A stretch of DNA of 64,000 bases from Metallosphaera cuprina Ar-4 (GCF_000204925.1 NC_015435.1:1691160-1755159), one strand, 5' to 3'. Numbered from the stretch's first letter, positions 28,261 to 39,216 are shown. Notes: generated from the sequence alone by a model not told the origin. Numbers and translations are program-made.

Positions 28261-29136
28261 TTAGTCGAGTGAGATGTCCGAGAACTTCTCTTCGATTTCT
28301 TCCTTTCTAGGTCCGAGCGCTCCATATGTAGTAACTGAAATTGAGGCTATAATATTTGCTTTCTCCACTGCGCTCTCTAAATCGTATCCTTTCTCCAGGT
28401 ATACCGCTAGAGCTGCATTAAACACATCTCCAGCTCCTGTTGTGTCAACTGGGTCTACCCTAATGGTAGGGATTCTCACTGATTTGTTTCTAGTGAATAT
28501 CACAGATCCTTTCTCACCCATTGTAACTATGACAGCTTGTCTAACTCTCTTAAGTAACACGTCAGCTGCGTAAATCATATCATCTGAGTTGCTGAGTTCT
28601 TTGAACTCAACTTCGTTAGGGGTAAGAATATCAACGTAATTCAAGATCGATACATCCTTTAGTTCAGCCGGTGCAGGGTTCAATATTCTCAATCCGTGAA
28701 AGTTGGATAATGCCTTCTTGACTACATCTTCTCTAATCTCCAACTGAGTGAGTAACACATCGCCCTTCAGACAATCATCTATATCCTCGGGAAACAATTC
28801 GTTGTTAGCTCCCCTATTAACCACTATCATGACCTCTCCTTTATCGTTAAGCAAGATATACGCTACTCCTGTGAACGTGTTCTTCACTTTAACACAGGAG
28901 ACGTCAATCTTTTCCTCTCGAAAGAATCTTAATGCGTTGGCACCGTTTACATCATTTCCTATAGCGGCAACAAACTTTACCGAAGCTCCAAGTCTAGCGC
29001 ATGAGACGGCTTGATTTGATCCCTTTCCTCCATGACCTACACGAATTTCCTGAGCGAAAACGGTCTCGCCAACTACTGGAAAACGTTCCACCCTAAACGT
29101 CATGTCAACGTTATAGCTCCCTACAACAGTTATCAT
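28261..29136 (-). CDS. Ribokinase-family sugar kinase (PfkB)
   Basis: 291 aa. N-terminal VVGSYNVDMTFRVERFP and GHGGKGSNQAVSCARLG bind substrate; the C-terminal DTTGAGDVFNAALAVYLEKG holds the catalytic Asp and anion hole. The pattern is that of ribokinase, but adenosine or other sugars are possible. Its start overlaps the thiD gene by 4 nt, so it is co-expressed with HMP-phosphate kinase. Confidence 0.87.
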   Translation of the reverse strand: MITVVGSYNVDMTFRVERFPVVGETVFAQEIRVGHGGKGSNQAVSCARLGASVKFVAAIGNDVNGANALRFFREEKIDVSCVKVKNTFTGVAYILLNDKGEVMIVVNRGANNELFPEDIDDCLKGDVLLTQLEIREDVVKKALSNFHGLRILNPAPAELKDVSILNYVDILTPNEVEFKELSNSDDMIYAADVLLKRVRQAVIVTMGEKGSVIFTRNKSVRIPTIRVDPVDTTGAGDVFNAALAVYLEKGYDLESAVEKANIIASISVTTYGALGPRKEEIEEKFSDISLD

Positions 29137-30347
29137 TTTCTTAATACCTCTAATTTAGATATAATGTCGTCTAGGTGATCTCCTACTAGGACGCTTTTTC
29201 CATCTATAAAAATGAGGTCACCATAAACACCGCTCTCTGATATCTTTAGCCCACCCTGCTCAGAGGCGTGTAACACGTTATCTGTAATTGAGAAGGACAC
29301 TCCAATTCTCTTTCCAGTGAGCTTTAAGGCCTTTTCTATGATGTTGGAGTACCAGTTAACCACTATAGGACCATCAACTTTTATCCATCTTATATATCGT
29401 ATTATACCTCCAGCTAAAGTGGCAAAGTCTCCATATTCTGTTAAATAACCTAGGTTCATTTTATCTTCCTGATATAGTACGCGATCCACAATATCTCTGT
29501 TCTTTTCAATGTATTCTACTAACTTCTCTAAAGATTCTCTAGCCTCTTCAATTTTAACAATCTTTTCAACTACTGAGAACGGATCAACAGGCCCATTTCC
29601 CGAGCCCAAAGATAAGGAGAACTTAATTGACTCCGTTACTATTTTCTTGGCCTCTTTCACAGCCTCCTTGAGCTTTAAACCTTTACTCAAGAACGCGGTA
29701 ATTGAGGCGGATAAAACGTCGCCGCTTCCATGAAGGTTATCTGTATTTATTAGTTCTCCCCTTAACTCTATCTCATCGCCGTCTATGATAGCGAAATCGT
29801 AGCCTTCTAGCGCTTTACCTCCCTTTATCAATACGTTAACACCTAAGTCTTTGTAAAGACGAAGGGCGGTATTTCTAAGATCTTCTGGATTTCTTATTCT
29901 AAAACCAGTGAGTCTCTCTGCTTCAAATTTATTTGGAGTTATAAGGATGGACTTCTTTGCTAACGATATGATATCTCTAACTGTGTCATCTGACACTAGA
30001 GGATAACCACTCTTCGAGACCATTACTGGATCCAGAATAAGGTTAATTTTATACTGTGTAACCTTCCTATCCACTGCGTTAATAACCTTGCTTGATGAGA
30101 GCATTCCTGTCTTTCCATATTTCACTTCAAAGTCCTCCATGATAGCGTCAAACTGAGATTCTACAAATTCTGGAGGGACCTCAATAATCCTTGAGACTTT
30201 CCTGGTATTTTGTGATGTTAATCCAGTTATCACGGAGGTCCCGAACACACCAAGAACTGTAAAGGTTTTTAGATCGGCTTGTACTCCTGCTCCTCCTCCG
30301 GAATCGCTTCCGGCTATCGTAAGCGCTACAGGTCTTCGAGCCATCAC
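29133..30347 (-). CDS. thiD: HMP/HMP-P kinase ThiD with divergent ThiN-like C-terminal domain
   Basis: 404 aa. Residues about 1-260 are Thi[49 protein letters not shown] and [16 protein letters not shown]. It phosphorylates hydroxymethylpyrimidine twice. The remaining 140 residues match the position of ThiN (archaeal thiamine phosphate synthase) in ThiDN fusions, but the usual ThiN ending with IYDRG...GKEPMI is not present; here it reads [20 protein letters not shown]. The C domain may be altered in function. Overlaps the ribokinase gene. Confidence 0.87.
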   Translation of the reverse strand: MMARRPVALTIAGSDSGGGAGVQADLKTFTVLGVFGTSVITGLTSQNTRKVSRIIEVPPEFVESQFDAIMEDFEVKYGKTGMLSSSKVINAVDRKVTQYKINLILDPVMVSKSGYPLVSDDTVRDIISLAKKSILITPNKFEAERLTGFRIRNPEDLRNTALRLYKDLGVNVLIKGGKALEGYDFAIIDGDEIELRGELINTDNLHGSGDVLSASITAFLSKGLKLKEAVKEAKKIVTESIKFSLSLGSGNGPVDPFSVVEKIVKIEEARESLEKLVEYIEKNRDIVDRVLYQEDKMNLGYLTEYGDFATLAGGIIRYIRWIKVDGPIVVNWYSNIIEKALKLTGKRIGVSFSITDNVLHASEQGGLKISESGVYGDLIFIDGKSVLVGDHLDDIISKLEVLRK

Positions 30348-30397
30348 AAACTAATCTATTTGGATCTGAATGATATTCTTTACGAAATGCGTATAAT

Positions 30398-31585
30398 CTA
30401 GGTTCTTGATATATCGACTGTAATCCTCCCAGATCTATCCGTCTTATACCACTGTCTTGGAGCCCCTACTATTTCCATGATTATTGATATCAGATGTAGA
30501 GCTATAGTGAAGTTCAAATAAAGCGCTGACAAAAATACGTAGATATACTCAATCATATGCTTCCTTGATATCATTGTAATAATCAAGAATGTTAATAACG
30601 AAGAAAACGACAGTATAGATCCTATGAGCAGATGAACCTGGAATGTGTAAATAAACACTAACGAGTAATTTGCTAAGCTTAAGACCATGAATATAGGTGT
30701 TCCTACTAACATTATAGCGTCGAATAGTTTCCAAGTAATCTTAAACCTCGATAACCTTACAGTTAGCTCGAAATTGCCTCTGTACCATCTTAATCTCTGT
30801 CTGATCAATGAGGAAAACATAGTTGGTACTTCTCTCCAGCTTTGAACTGATGGTGAATATGAGATCAGGTAGTTTAACGCTGTCAATTTAAGGCTGAGAT
30901 CGAGATCTTCAGTCAATACGTTCTCATTCCATCCTCCTACTCGATCTAACGCCTCCCGCCTTATGAAACTACATGTTCCCTCTAATGGGACGAACAGTCC
31001 CAGTCTAGCCCTACCTGAGATGGAGTATTCACTGAATAGCTCCTCTAATGATGCCAACCTACTAATTATGCTTTCCCTTACATTTATTGGTACCAACCTC
31101 CCCTGAACAGCCCCTATTCTTGCATCCGATTCGAATTTTTGCGCAACGTATCCTAGAACGTCAAGCCTTGGGACCGTATCAGCGTCAAAAACTCCTATTA
31201 TATCTCCTCTAGAGATCTTTAATCCATAATTCAAGGCCTTGCTTTTCCCGTTAATTACATCAGCCTTCTCAAGGTGAATACATTTTACAATACTGTACAT
31301 TTCAGCGTATCTGTTACACACTTCTAACGTGTTGTCAACAGATCCGTCTTCGATCACTATAATCTCATACTTTGATCTATCGTATTCCTGGTTTACAAGT
31401 CTGTCTAGAAGCCTCCCTAAAACTTTTCCCTCGTTGCGAACCGGCACTAACAGGGAAAATGTAGGGCCTGAGGTTGATTTAATCTCTGCAGTCTTCCATG
31501 TTAACCCATAAATCGCAAAAGACGAATTGTAGACACTCCAGATGGACACTATGATACTCAATGAAATTATAATGTCGTCAAGCAT
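30398..31585 (-). CDS. Membrane glycosyltransferase family 2
   Basis: 395 aa. One N-terminal membrane segment, then a GT-A domain with SLLVPVRNEGKVLGRLLDRL, VIEDGSVDNTLEV, the DAD metal motif in GVFDADTVPR, LTEDLDLSL, and the QRLRW motif of processive enzymes, then three C-terminal membrane helices. This is the hyaluronan/cellulose synthase-like architecture. It probably makes a cell-surface or biofilm polysaccharide or a glycolipid. Confidence 0.86.
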   Translation of the reverse strand: MLDDIIISLSIIVSIWSVYNSSFAIYGLTWKTAEIKSTSGPTFSLLVPVRNEGKVLGRLLDRLVNQEYDRSKYEIIVIEDGSVDNTLEVCNRYAEMYSIVKCIHLEKADVINGKSKALNYGLKISRGDIIGVFDADTVPRLDVLGYVAQKFESDARIGAVQGRLVPINVRESIISRLASLEELFSEYSISGRARLGLFVPLEGTCSFIRREALDRVGGWNENVLTEDLDLSLKLTALNYLISYSPSVQSWREVPTMFSSLIRQRLRWYRGNFELTVRLSRFKITWKLFDAIMLVGTPIFMVLSLANYSLVFIYTFQVHLLIGSILSFSSLLTFLIITMISRKHMIEYIYVFLSALYLNFTIALHLISIIMEIVGAPRQWYKTDRSGRITVDISRT

Positions 31586-31925
31586 TGTAGTTATATCTCA
31601 GAACTATTAATTATGTTTTGTCTCAAGTCTTTAAAACTAGTTCTTTCTCGGGTGTAAAAGAGAGAATTGTAGCTCCATTATGAGGGTACTTAATGGATCT
31701 CCATGTGAAATGTTAAACCTTGTGGACTAATTTTCACTCTATTATGAATATCTGTATTCTCTATAGGTAAAATAAGCTATTATAATTACCTCATAGTTTA
31801 TTTTTGCATAAGGTTAACAAGACTTACAATCATGTTGTTGAAATGAAGAGAATATCTAAAAATAACATAACGATAAGTTACTTTTAAACTGTTCACATCT
31901 TTAGGTAAAACGTGGTAATTAGAGG
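31586..31925. other. 340-nt gap without a gene
   Basis: AT-rich spacer between the divergent-looking glycosyltransferase promoter side and the 82-aa gene. The longest ATG frames are under 20 codons. I see promoter-like A/T tracts, but no repeat and no RNA fold that I can support. Confidence 0.5.
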
Positions 31926-32174
31926 TCACATTAACCTCATTTGAGCTAAATCTGAAATTATTTCTTTCATTTCTAATGTGGTAAAAGCAATGTCTATTTT
32001 AGCTCTTCGTAATCCATAATTGCTTCTCCTCTCCATTATCTTTCCTATTCCATATAAGGCCAATCCTGTTGCAGTAGTTACGTGAAATGGATCGTCTAAA
32101 CCGAAGGCAATGAACTTCCCCAGCCCTTGAACTACTTTTCCTCTTGGTTCATAATCACCTAAAAGTTCTCTCAT
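31926..32174 (-). CDS. Hypothetical 82-aa protein
   Basis: Not recognised. MRELLGDYEPRGKVVQGLGK, then FIAFGLDDPFHVTTATGLALYG and a charged C terminus with helical pattern (AKIDIAFTTLEMKEIISDLA). No membrane segment or cysteines. It stands alone, with AT-rich gaps on both sides. Coding is supported by balanced composition and codon use like the neighbours. Confidence 0.6.
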   Translation of the reverse strand: MRELLGDYEPRGKVVQGLGKFIAFGLDDPFHVTTATGLALYGIGKIMERRSNYGLRRAKIDIAFTTLEMKEIISDLAQMRLM

Positions 32175-32420
32175 ACATTTGTTATCGAAATCTGCCGTTT
32201 AAATAGCATCGGCCTTACTAACTTGGTGATTCCACTCCTAATCTCCCTTCTGAAATACCCACCTTTACAATATGTAATATTAAATTAGGATTACTTTGAA
32301 TAAATTTCCATCCCTTATCACTAATATACATCAATACAAGCTTTAATGTATAGCCCGTTGTATATCAACTATAAGACAGATAATACTTTATTTTACCTTT
32401 TGGAAATAAAAAGAGTAGAA

Positions 32421-32762
<342 letters not shown>

Positions 32763-33013
32763 TCATGTTCAATAATCCTAAAAGAGCTTTACCCCGAATA
32801 TTTTCGTTATCATTATTTGCTTTCAATTCCTTTTAAAATTATAGCCTCGTATAAACAACATCGCATTAAACGCGTCAGATAGTTTAAGAAGAATTATTAA
32901 GAACATAAAATATACTTCAAATTAAAAATATTTCTTGAATCCCGTAACACATAACTGAGGCTACCAACTATCTGTGGACAGTTTGTTTGAGCTATGAAAG
33001 TCGTTAAGAAGGA

Positions 33014-33619
33014 TTAGCCTACCTTAGGAAGTTCCCATTTTCTGAAAATTGCAATTAACCTTAGAGTTGAAACGAATACGAAAGTCCATAGCACAGAGTA
33101 CCCACTTCCCAGAACATAATAGACGGGATAAAATAACAGCCCACCTAAAATGGTGGGGGTTGCATAGAAATCCTTTCTCAATACTATCGGGATTTCATTT
33201 GAAAGGAGATCTCTTATTACACCGCCTCCTACTGCAGTCACAGATGAGATTATTGCCACACCTATCACGTTTAGGTTGTGCTCAACAGCTATTTCAGAAC
33301 CAATTGCGGTGAAAGTGCCTAATCCTATCGCATCTGCGATAAGCAACGCTTTGGTTAAGTTTTCTATGTATTTGTGAAAAACGATTGTTAGAAACGAGCC
33401 TAAAATTGCTAAAAGCGGATAGGAGATTGTCCTCAAGTTACTGGGAGGAAACACCCCTAGCATAACGTCTCTGATTATACCTCCAGCTAGGGCTGTTGAA
33501 AATCCTAGTACTAAAACCCCTAGAAGATCTAATCTCTTCTCAAAAGCCTTAAGTGAACCTGAGATAGAGAAGGAGATTATCCCGACGAAGTTGAGCACAG
33601 ACAATAAAGCTCCTAACAT
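33014..33619 (-). CDS. TRIC-like (UPF0126) cation channel
   Basis: 201 aa, six to seven membrane helices in two repeats. Each repeat has the glycine-rich motif: LAGGIIRDVMLG in the first and VGGGVIRDLLSNEIP in the second. These are hallmarks of the UPF0126/TRIC family, whose archaeal members form trimeric potassium-selective channels. It lies upstream of nothing obviously related and 24 nt after the ECF ATPase gene in the same direction. Confidence 0.88.
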   Translation of the reverse strand: MLGALLSVLNFVGIISFSISGSLKAFEKRLDLLGVLVLGFSTALAGGIIRDVMLGVFPPSNLRTISYPLLAILGSFLTIVFHKYIENLTKALLIADAIGLGTFTAIGSEIAVEHNLNVIGVAIISSVTAVGGGVIRDLLSNEIPIVLRKDFYATPTILGGLLFYPVYYVLGSGYSVLWTFVFVSTLRLIAIFRKWELPKVG

Positions 33620-33642
33620 TATTTTTGGTTCACCTTTTCAGA

Positions 33643-34767
33643 TTATGAATTTAAACCCTCCAAGTTTAAGATCTTGTCACAAAGCGGAACAACCTCTTTG
33701 TCGTGAGTAGCTATGATCAGTCCTCGTTTTTCCTCTCTTAATATATCCACCATATTCATAAATGAGAGGAGTCCGTCTCCGTCCATTGCGGTAGTCGGCT
33801 CGTCCAATCCGATAACTTTAGACCCCGAGGCGTAAGCCGATGCTATCAATACTCGCATCTTTTGTCCTGCACTAAGAACGAATGGACTTTTCTCTTTCAA
33901 CTCTTTAATTCCGAATATTTCTAATGCTGAATTGTCTCCAACCTCTTTCTCTACTGTTTCTTGAAAGAACTGGAGATCTGGATTTTGAAATATAGAATAA
34001 ATCTTTTTATTTTTAGCCATTTTTCGCAAAATAGTTGTCTTTCCTGAGCCGTTAGGACCCAATAAACATAGTACCTCACTTTCTCTTAACTTTAGCCTTA
34101 TTCCTATATCCAGATCTAATATGTCATCCCCAAGCTTCTCGCTCCTTTTAGGTTCCAGTTTAAACCCCCTTAGACCGTTTCTCCTTAAAAAATTATCATC
34201 AAGTAACTTATCCTTTTCCACTTCTCTAACGGCTTTTGAAAGTAAGTACACTCTTTGAACCAGATTTATAATCTGCTTCGTTCTATGCTCCGCTACACCA
34301 CTTCCCTTTGGTATTGCGTCTAAGACTAATTTGATGCCTTCCTCATCTAAGTTTGATAACGGTTCATCAAATAGTACATATTTCGGGTTGCTCGAAAGAA
34401 TTGAGGCGATAGCATATCTTTTCTTGTACCCATCAGAAAGCTTGAAGAAGCTAATCGAGTAATAGGTTTTCATGAGTCTCTGAGCTATTTCCGTATTAAC
34501 GTTATGGTAGAACGACATTATTTTTAGCTCGTCCTCTAACGTATTAGCTAATATCTGAGTATTAGGATCTTGAAATAGTGCAGAAAGGATGCTGTAATCC
34601 TTTATGGAACAGAAATCCACACCGTTCAAAAATATGTTATGTTTGTCGCACAAGATGGAATTTATAAGCGTAGTTTTGCCGCTACCGTTTCTTCCAAGAA
34701 TCCCAACTATTTCGTTATCCTCAATCTCTATTTTACCGGATAGATAGGGATGGTTAATGACAAGCAA
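33643..34767 (-). CDS. ECF transporter ATPase with two fused ABC domains
   Basis: 374 aa in which two nucleotide-binding domains share one chain: Walker A GRNGSGKTT (25-33) and GPNGSGKTT (237-245); Walker B VLFDEPLSNLDEEG and VIGLDEPTTAMD. The first signature is LSDGYKKR and the second LSAGQKMR. It resembles YkoD-type double ATPases of the YkoEDC group. The T-component gene overlaps its start by 40 nt, and an S-component candidate is next. Confidence 0.88.
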   Translation of the reverse strand: MLVINHPYLSGKIEIEDNEIVGILGRNGSGKTTLINSILCDKHNIFLNGVDFCSIKDYSILSALFQDPNTQILANTLEDELKIMSFYHNVNTEIAQRLMKTYYSISFFKLSDGYKKRYAIASILSSNPKYVLFDEPLSNLDEEGIKLVLDAIPKGSGVAEHRTKQIINLVQRVYLLSKAVREVEKDKLLDDNFLRRNGLRGFKLEPKRSEKLGDDILDLDIGIRLKLRESEVLCLLGPNGSGKTTILRKMAKNKKIYSIFQNPDLQFFQETVEKEVGDNSALEIFGIKELKEKSPFVLSAGQKMRVLIASAYASGSKVIGLDEPTTAMDGDGLLSFMNMVDILREEKRGLIIATHDKEVVPLCDKILNLEGLNS

Positions 34768-35315
34768 AGCGCTACAACCCCTATACCAATTGCAACTAAA
34801 TCTTGAATAGAAGGATTGATCTCTATTTTTCGCTTGAAGTTTCCGTATAGTTTAAGAGTGTACGCCTTATACAAATTTTCTGCAACCCTTATCATTTCAA
34901 CTAGAATTGGCCTAGCTAATTCCTCTATATTAAATCTCCTCCTTCTGCTCCTCCTGTAAAAGAAGACATTTGTTGACAATTCATAAAAAAAGGGTACGTA
35001 GCTTAGAGTTATTACTAATGGAATTCCTTTCTCTCCAAGTAAGGAAATTATAGATACCCTATCTAAGTGCTCTGAAAAGGCTAGGAAAACATTGATAAAC
35101 GTGAAAGCTCTCATGATATAAACGTAAATACTTACATCGCGGAAAGCTGAGACTATAAAAAAGGACAGTAGCAGAGAGACAGTCTCAGCAACTATAAATA
35201 GACGCTTTCTATAAAGCACACTAAGGCTGAACGCAACGCTCCAAAGCGGCGATATGTAGGAGGAAACTATTATGGAGATACCAAAGATAATCGCGTACCA
35301 AACCTTCCACTTCAC
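34728..35315 (-). CDS. ECF transporter T component (EcfT/CbiQ-like)
   Basis: 195 aa, about four to five membrane helices, and an RRSRRRRFNIEEL stretch near the middle that fits the coupling-helix arginine region of EcfT. It is shorter than standard CbiQ (about 260 aa). It overlaps both the S-component gene (4 nt) and the ATPase gene (40 nt), showing one operon. Confidence 0.8.
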   Translation of the reverse strand: MKWKVWYAIIFGISIIVSSYISPLWSVAFSLSVLYRKRLFIVAETVSLLLSFFIVSAFRDVSIYVYIMRAFTFINVFLAFSEHLDRVSIISLLGEKGIPLVITLSYVPFFYELSTNVFFYRRSRRRRFNIEELARPILVEMIRVAENLYKAYTLKLYGNFKRKIEINPSIQDLVAIGIGVVALCLSLTIPIYPVK

Positions 35316-35854
35316 TTGATAACACCCGAATTAATTAGGAATTTTCCTAGGCTATTAGAGATTATACCCATTATTGCGCTTTCCAAGAAATATATGATAC
35401 TAAACACTACTAAAAGCATTGAAAGATCTTGAATCTTAGGTATGCCTAAGAAAATAAAACCAAACAGAACACTGAGAACACCAGCCAAACCTCCCGCTAG
35501 GGTAGTATTAATCACCACTGCGCTGAGCCCTCTATAACCTATCTTTCTTGATACCATTTCAACTACTATGCCGACCACTAGAAAAGTTACACTAAGGAAA
35601 AACAAGAAGAAAACTGCATAGAGAATTGAATTAATCAATCCTACCAAGAGAGGTCCATTTTTCTGATTTATAGCCTGAATTGCTATAGAAATTATTATTA
35701 AGGGAATGGTTAGAGTTAAAACTGGATCTAAAAATACGCTCAGCACATAAAGAGAAGCGGAGAGACTCATCGCGGCCGCTACGCCAAATGATGCTACAGA
35801 GAAAACTGAAGCGTATATTACACTCTTTCTATCCATTTCATTCTTTCCTATCAA
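35312..35854 (-). CDS. ECF transporter S-component candidate
   Basis: 180 aa with five to six hydrophobic helices and no soluble domain. It starts the T-ATPase operon, the normal place for a substrate-binding S component. Substrate cannot be read directly. The fused ATPase plus T plus S layout matches YkoEDC, which in bacteria imports hydroxymethylpyrimidine/thiamine precursors, and thiD lies 5 kb away, so a thiamine precursor is a working guess. A second start at residue 7 (MDRKSVIYAS) is possible. Confidence 0.65.
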   Translation of the reverse strand: MIGKNEMDRKSVIYASVFSVASFGVAAAMSLSASLYVLSVFLDPVLTLTIPLIIISIAIQAINQKNGPLLVGLINSILYAVFFLFFLSVTFLVVGIVVEMVSRKIGYRGLSAVVINTTLAGGLAGVLSVLFGFIFLGIPKIQDLSMLLVVFSIIYFLESAIMGIISNSLGKFLINSGVIK

Positions 35855-35968
35855 AGGATTTGGTATAAAGTTTATGTGAATAAATCTTATCAGATTTTAT
35901 CTTTGCGAATCACATTCATCTTCCCTTTAGCCTTATTAACCATAACTTGAGCTCATCCAGTCCAAAAA

Positions 35969-35975
35969 TTTATAT
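35969..35975 (+). promoter_or_regulatory. TATA box for tRNA-Lys(TTT)
   Basis: TTTATAT starts 31 nt before the first tRNA base and is preceded by an A-rich BRE-like stretch, as expected for an archaeal promoter. Confidence 0.6.
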
Positions 35976-35999
35976 CGAGGGACTCATGAAGATAGAGCG

Positions 36000-36408
<409 letters not shown>

Positions 36409-36504
36409 GCGGGGATGCCCGAGCTGGTCCAAGGGGGCGGACTCAAGACCCTGCGGGTGATCCGCTGGCGAAGGCCATCCGGGGTTCAAATCCCCGTCCC
36501 CGCA
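36409..36504 (+). tRNA. tRNA-Leu(CAA) with 12-nt intron
   Basis: Class II tRNA: acceptor GCGGGGA/TCCCCGC with A73, D stem CCC/GGG, anticodon stem GCGGA/TCCGC, variable arm TGGC/GCCA, T stem CGGGG/CCCCG. Removing ACCCTGCGGGTG after position 37 leaves loop CTCAAGA, anticodon CAA. The central splice helix is imperfect (three of four pairs). Confidence 0.9.
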
Positions 36505-36610
36505 TACCATTTAATATAGATCTTTTTAGATACCTAATTACTAAAGGTAGAAAATGAGAGTACTTACACGATGGAGATTTTGATCTAAATCAAAAATTAT
36601 GATAATGTGG

Positions 36611-36699
<89 letters not shown>

Positions 36700-36759
36700 A
36701 TTGAGTAGAGCTAATATTTTTGTCATCTCTATATATTTAAAGTAAACGTAGGAACACCA

Positions 36760-37892
36760 TAGGCTACAGTTTCAATGTAAATAAGTCTAATTTTTGATAA
36801 AATTTCTTAACAATGTTAGCTATCGAAAAATTCTATACGATTAAAGAAGGGAAAACTTTCTGGAGTTCATAACTTTGGCTCACCGATTAGATAGACAAGT
36901 TGAGATTAGGTGTCTCAGAACTATTGAGAGACATAAGAGGATCCTGAAAGTCAAATAAAGCGTATCCCTAGTTTAAAGGAGGGAAGAGTTATCGTAGGAC
37001 ATGAAAAGGTTTCATCTTTAACTCAAGGAGGCCACTTGGAAAAGCAGAAACATTCAAATCAAGCTAAGGAGAAAGGTTATGTAATATTTCAAGTTTCAAC
37101 AGTGCTGGGCTTAACGAAAACAGAACAACTTTCTGAAACCTTTAGATGCAAGGGAAAAAGAGTATCTAAAGTGGTAATCTTCTATAGAGACTGTCTAACA
37201 AGGTTTGACATTGAGTAGGAAAATGTTCATTACTGAGGAAACAGGGTTAGAGAGGGAAGAACATAGCTATTATGCTTAGCATGAACTTTCAAAACAGTTA
37301 TAGGCTAGGACAAACGTGTTCGAGGATTAAAGGGACTTCAAGGGAAGCATTAGGACAAAAACCAGAAAAGAACAGACGAAATAGTAAACATGATCGCATT
37401 AGGCTTCAAAACTTGTTGATTATGAGCCCTTATGGAACGGAAACAAGACAACGTTTGTTAAAACTCTTATGCGCATCAAAACTTGTTCCAGACTTGTTGC
37501 AATGGAGACCTAAGACGAACGATATTTGAATGTCCTTAGCTGCATGCTTTTAATTGAATAGGTGAATGCGGTCAAACATATTTGGCAATTTCATTAAGAT
37601 CCCGAGAGTTACACGTTTGTCCAGAAGGGCTGATGAGCTCACTAATGAATCCGTGGAAAAGACTGTGAGGCTTGTTCAGTGTGGATTCTATACGTAACCA
37701 TACTTGGTTCAGAACTCCATCTGATAGTGCGTCAAGAACTTTTAATTTATATTCAAATAAAAAACATAGATTTAAAATAGAAATACCTATTATTTCAGAG
37801 TTAAGATTTTAACTTTACAGATTTAGAAATTACTAAATATATATAATAAAATAATTTAAATGATCAGCGCACAAGTCAGTTATTTCATCGCC
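36760..37892. other. 1.1-kb stretch with no intact gene, possibly decayed
   Basis: No frame exceeds 85 codons and the two longest (37036-37218 and 37272-37529, plus strand) lie in succession with stops and frame changes between them. Their translations (for example FRCKGKRVSKVVIFYRDCLT and RLQNLLIMSPYGTETRQRLL) look like fragments of real proteins, and composition is A-rich with C-poor runs unlike the neighbours. The position next to three tRNA genes fits an old integration or insertion-sequence remnant. I cannot name a family, and I see no terminal repeats. Confidence 0.35.
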
Positions 37893-38807
37893 TTAGATAT
37901 AACCGAGTAATTTCAAGGCCTCTTGAGTTGCCCTTTGAACCGCTTGTCTGGACGTCAAGGTGGGTCTCCAACCCAAACTCTTAATCTTAGTGATGTCTAA
38001 CAACATAAACCTTACATCTCCTTTCCATCCTCTACCATCACCAGAATCAATGTACCTGTGTACTGGATTCAGTTTCATTTCACTCTCCACCGTTCTCGCT
38101 ATTTCTTCAACTGTAATCCAATCATCGTTCCCTACATTAAAGTCGTTGTAAGGCTCTTTGTTTCTCTCCTCTAAGAGAAGAATTGCGTCTATTAGATCCT
38201 GAACGTGAAGGTAACTTTTCTTTTGCTTACCGTTTCCTAGGATTTCTAGCTCTGTTGGATTTTTCATTAATTTCTTAATGAAATCAATAATTACTCCATG
38301 TGATGTTCGTCCACCAGTTATATTAGCTAACCTTAGAGATACTGAAATTAAATCATAATTTCTAGAATAAAATTGTACCATCTGCTCGCCCATCAGCTTA
38401 AATAGACCATAGTTAGATATTGGCTTCAGCTCTTCAGTCTCGGGGGTAGGTACTTTAGCTTCTCCGTAAACTGTTGAAGAAGAGAAAAAGAAGAAAGATC
38501 TACAGTCGGACTTTCTGGCCATCTCTAGTGCGTTAAGAGTAACCTTAACGTCTCTCTCAAAATGTTCCTCCACATTCTCCATTGACGTTTTAACGTCAGG
38601 GTTAGCAGCTAGATGGAAAACTGTTCCGCATTCCTCAATAATAGGATGACCATAGCGTAGATCTGTCTTTTCGAACTTGACTGAAGGGTTTAAGTATCTC
38701 CCATATGATAGATCGTCTATAACTATTACGTCCCTGCCTAAAGATACTAACTTGTCTACAAGGTGTCCTCCTATATAACCTGCTCCTCCAGTAACTACGT
38801 CTACCAT
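37893..38807 (-). CDS. NAD-dependent sugar epimerase (GalE-like extended SDR)
   Basis: 304 aa. Rossmann [24 protein letters not shown], catalytic Ser region [10 protein letters not shown] and YxxxK in [11 protein letters not shown]. Family blocks [10 protein letters not shown] and [14 protein letters not shown] follow. It is a UDP-glucose 4-epimerase or related nucleotide-sugar epimerase, probably for surface glycans. The run of five Phe (SFFFFSS) is a local oddity inside the strand before the catalytic Ser. Confidence 0.87.
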   Translation of the reverse strand: MVDVVTGGAGYIGGHLVDKLVSLGRDVIVIDDLSYGRYLNPSVKFEKTDLRYGHPIIEECGTVFHLAANPDVKTSMENVEEHFERDVKVTLNALEMARKSDCRSFFFFSSSTVYGEAKVPTPETEELKPISNYGLFKLMGEQMVQFYSRNYDLISVSLRLANITGGRTSHGVIIDFIKKLMKNPTELEILGNGKQKKSYLHVQDLIDAILLLEERNKEPYNDFNVGNDDWITVEEIARTVESEMKLNPVHRYIDSGDGRGWKGDVRFMLLDITKIKSLGWRPTLTSRQAVQRATQEALKLLGYI

Positions 38808-38931
38808 GTGTGTTACGAAATAGACATGACCGCGAAAGTAAAAGAGCTTTCTGCTGAATTATCCTCGTCTCTTAAAGCCCTGTCGTGACACATCCTTATG
38901 AGTTCATCAATCTCGTAAAATGGAATGGAAT

Positions 38932-39216
38932 TTAACTGGGTTTGTCTGAACGCAACTGCCCAACTTTTCTAGATATCTCCTTGATTATTTTTACCTTAGA
39001 GTTAACTTTCCTAACCGCAACAAGACCTCTTATTTTGCTAGCTGGATGAACCTTGTCGACCTCTATAGGGTCTAGGCCTAATTCCCTACATATATCTACT
39101 AGTTCTTTCAATCCTATCTTAGCCTTCAGAGCTCTTCTTCCTTTCGCTCTGCTTGGAGCGGTAAAGTAGGCCAACCAAATTACTAGTCTTTCCCCTTCAT
39201 AATCTCGCATACTCAT
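38932..39216 (-). CDS. srp19: Signal recognition particle 19 kDa protein
   Basis: 94 aa. VIWLAYFTAPSRAKGRRALK matches the SRP19 beta strand and basic loop that bind SRP RNA helices 6 and 8, with LGLDPIEVDKVHPASKIRGL next. It is slightly short of the usual 100 aa. Overlaps the S8e gene by 4 nt, so it is co-translated with a ribosomal protein. Confidence 0.92.
   Translation of the reverse strand: MSMRDYEGERLVIWLAYFTAPSRAKGRRALKAKIGLKELVDICRELGLDPIEVDKVHPASKIRGLVAVRKVNSKVKIIKEISRKVGQLRSDKPS

Noticed and set aside
37036-37529. Two short plus-strand frames as real small genes
   Set aside because: No start context, no recognisable domain, and frame changes between them; better read as fragments of decayed sequence.
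38819-38931. Micro-gene after srp19 on the minus strand (about 26 codons)
   Set aside because: A longer protein-like reading exists, but it has no ATG, GTG or TTG start; the remaining frame is too short to support.
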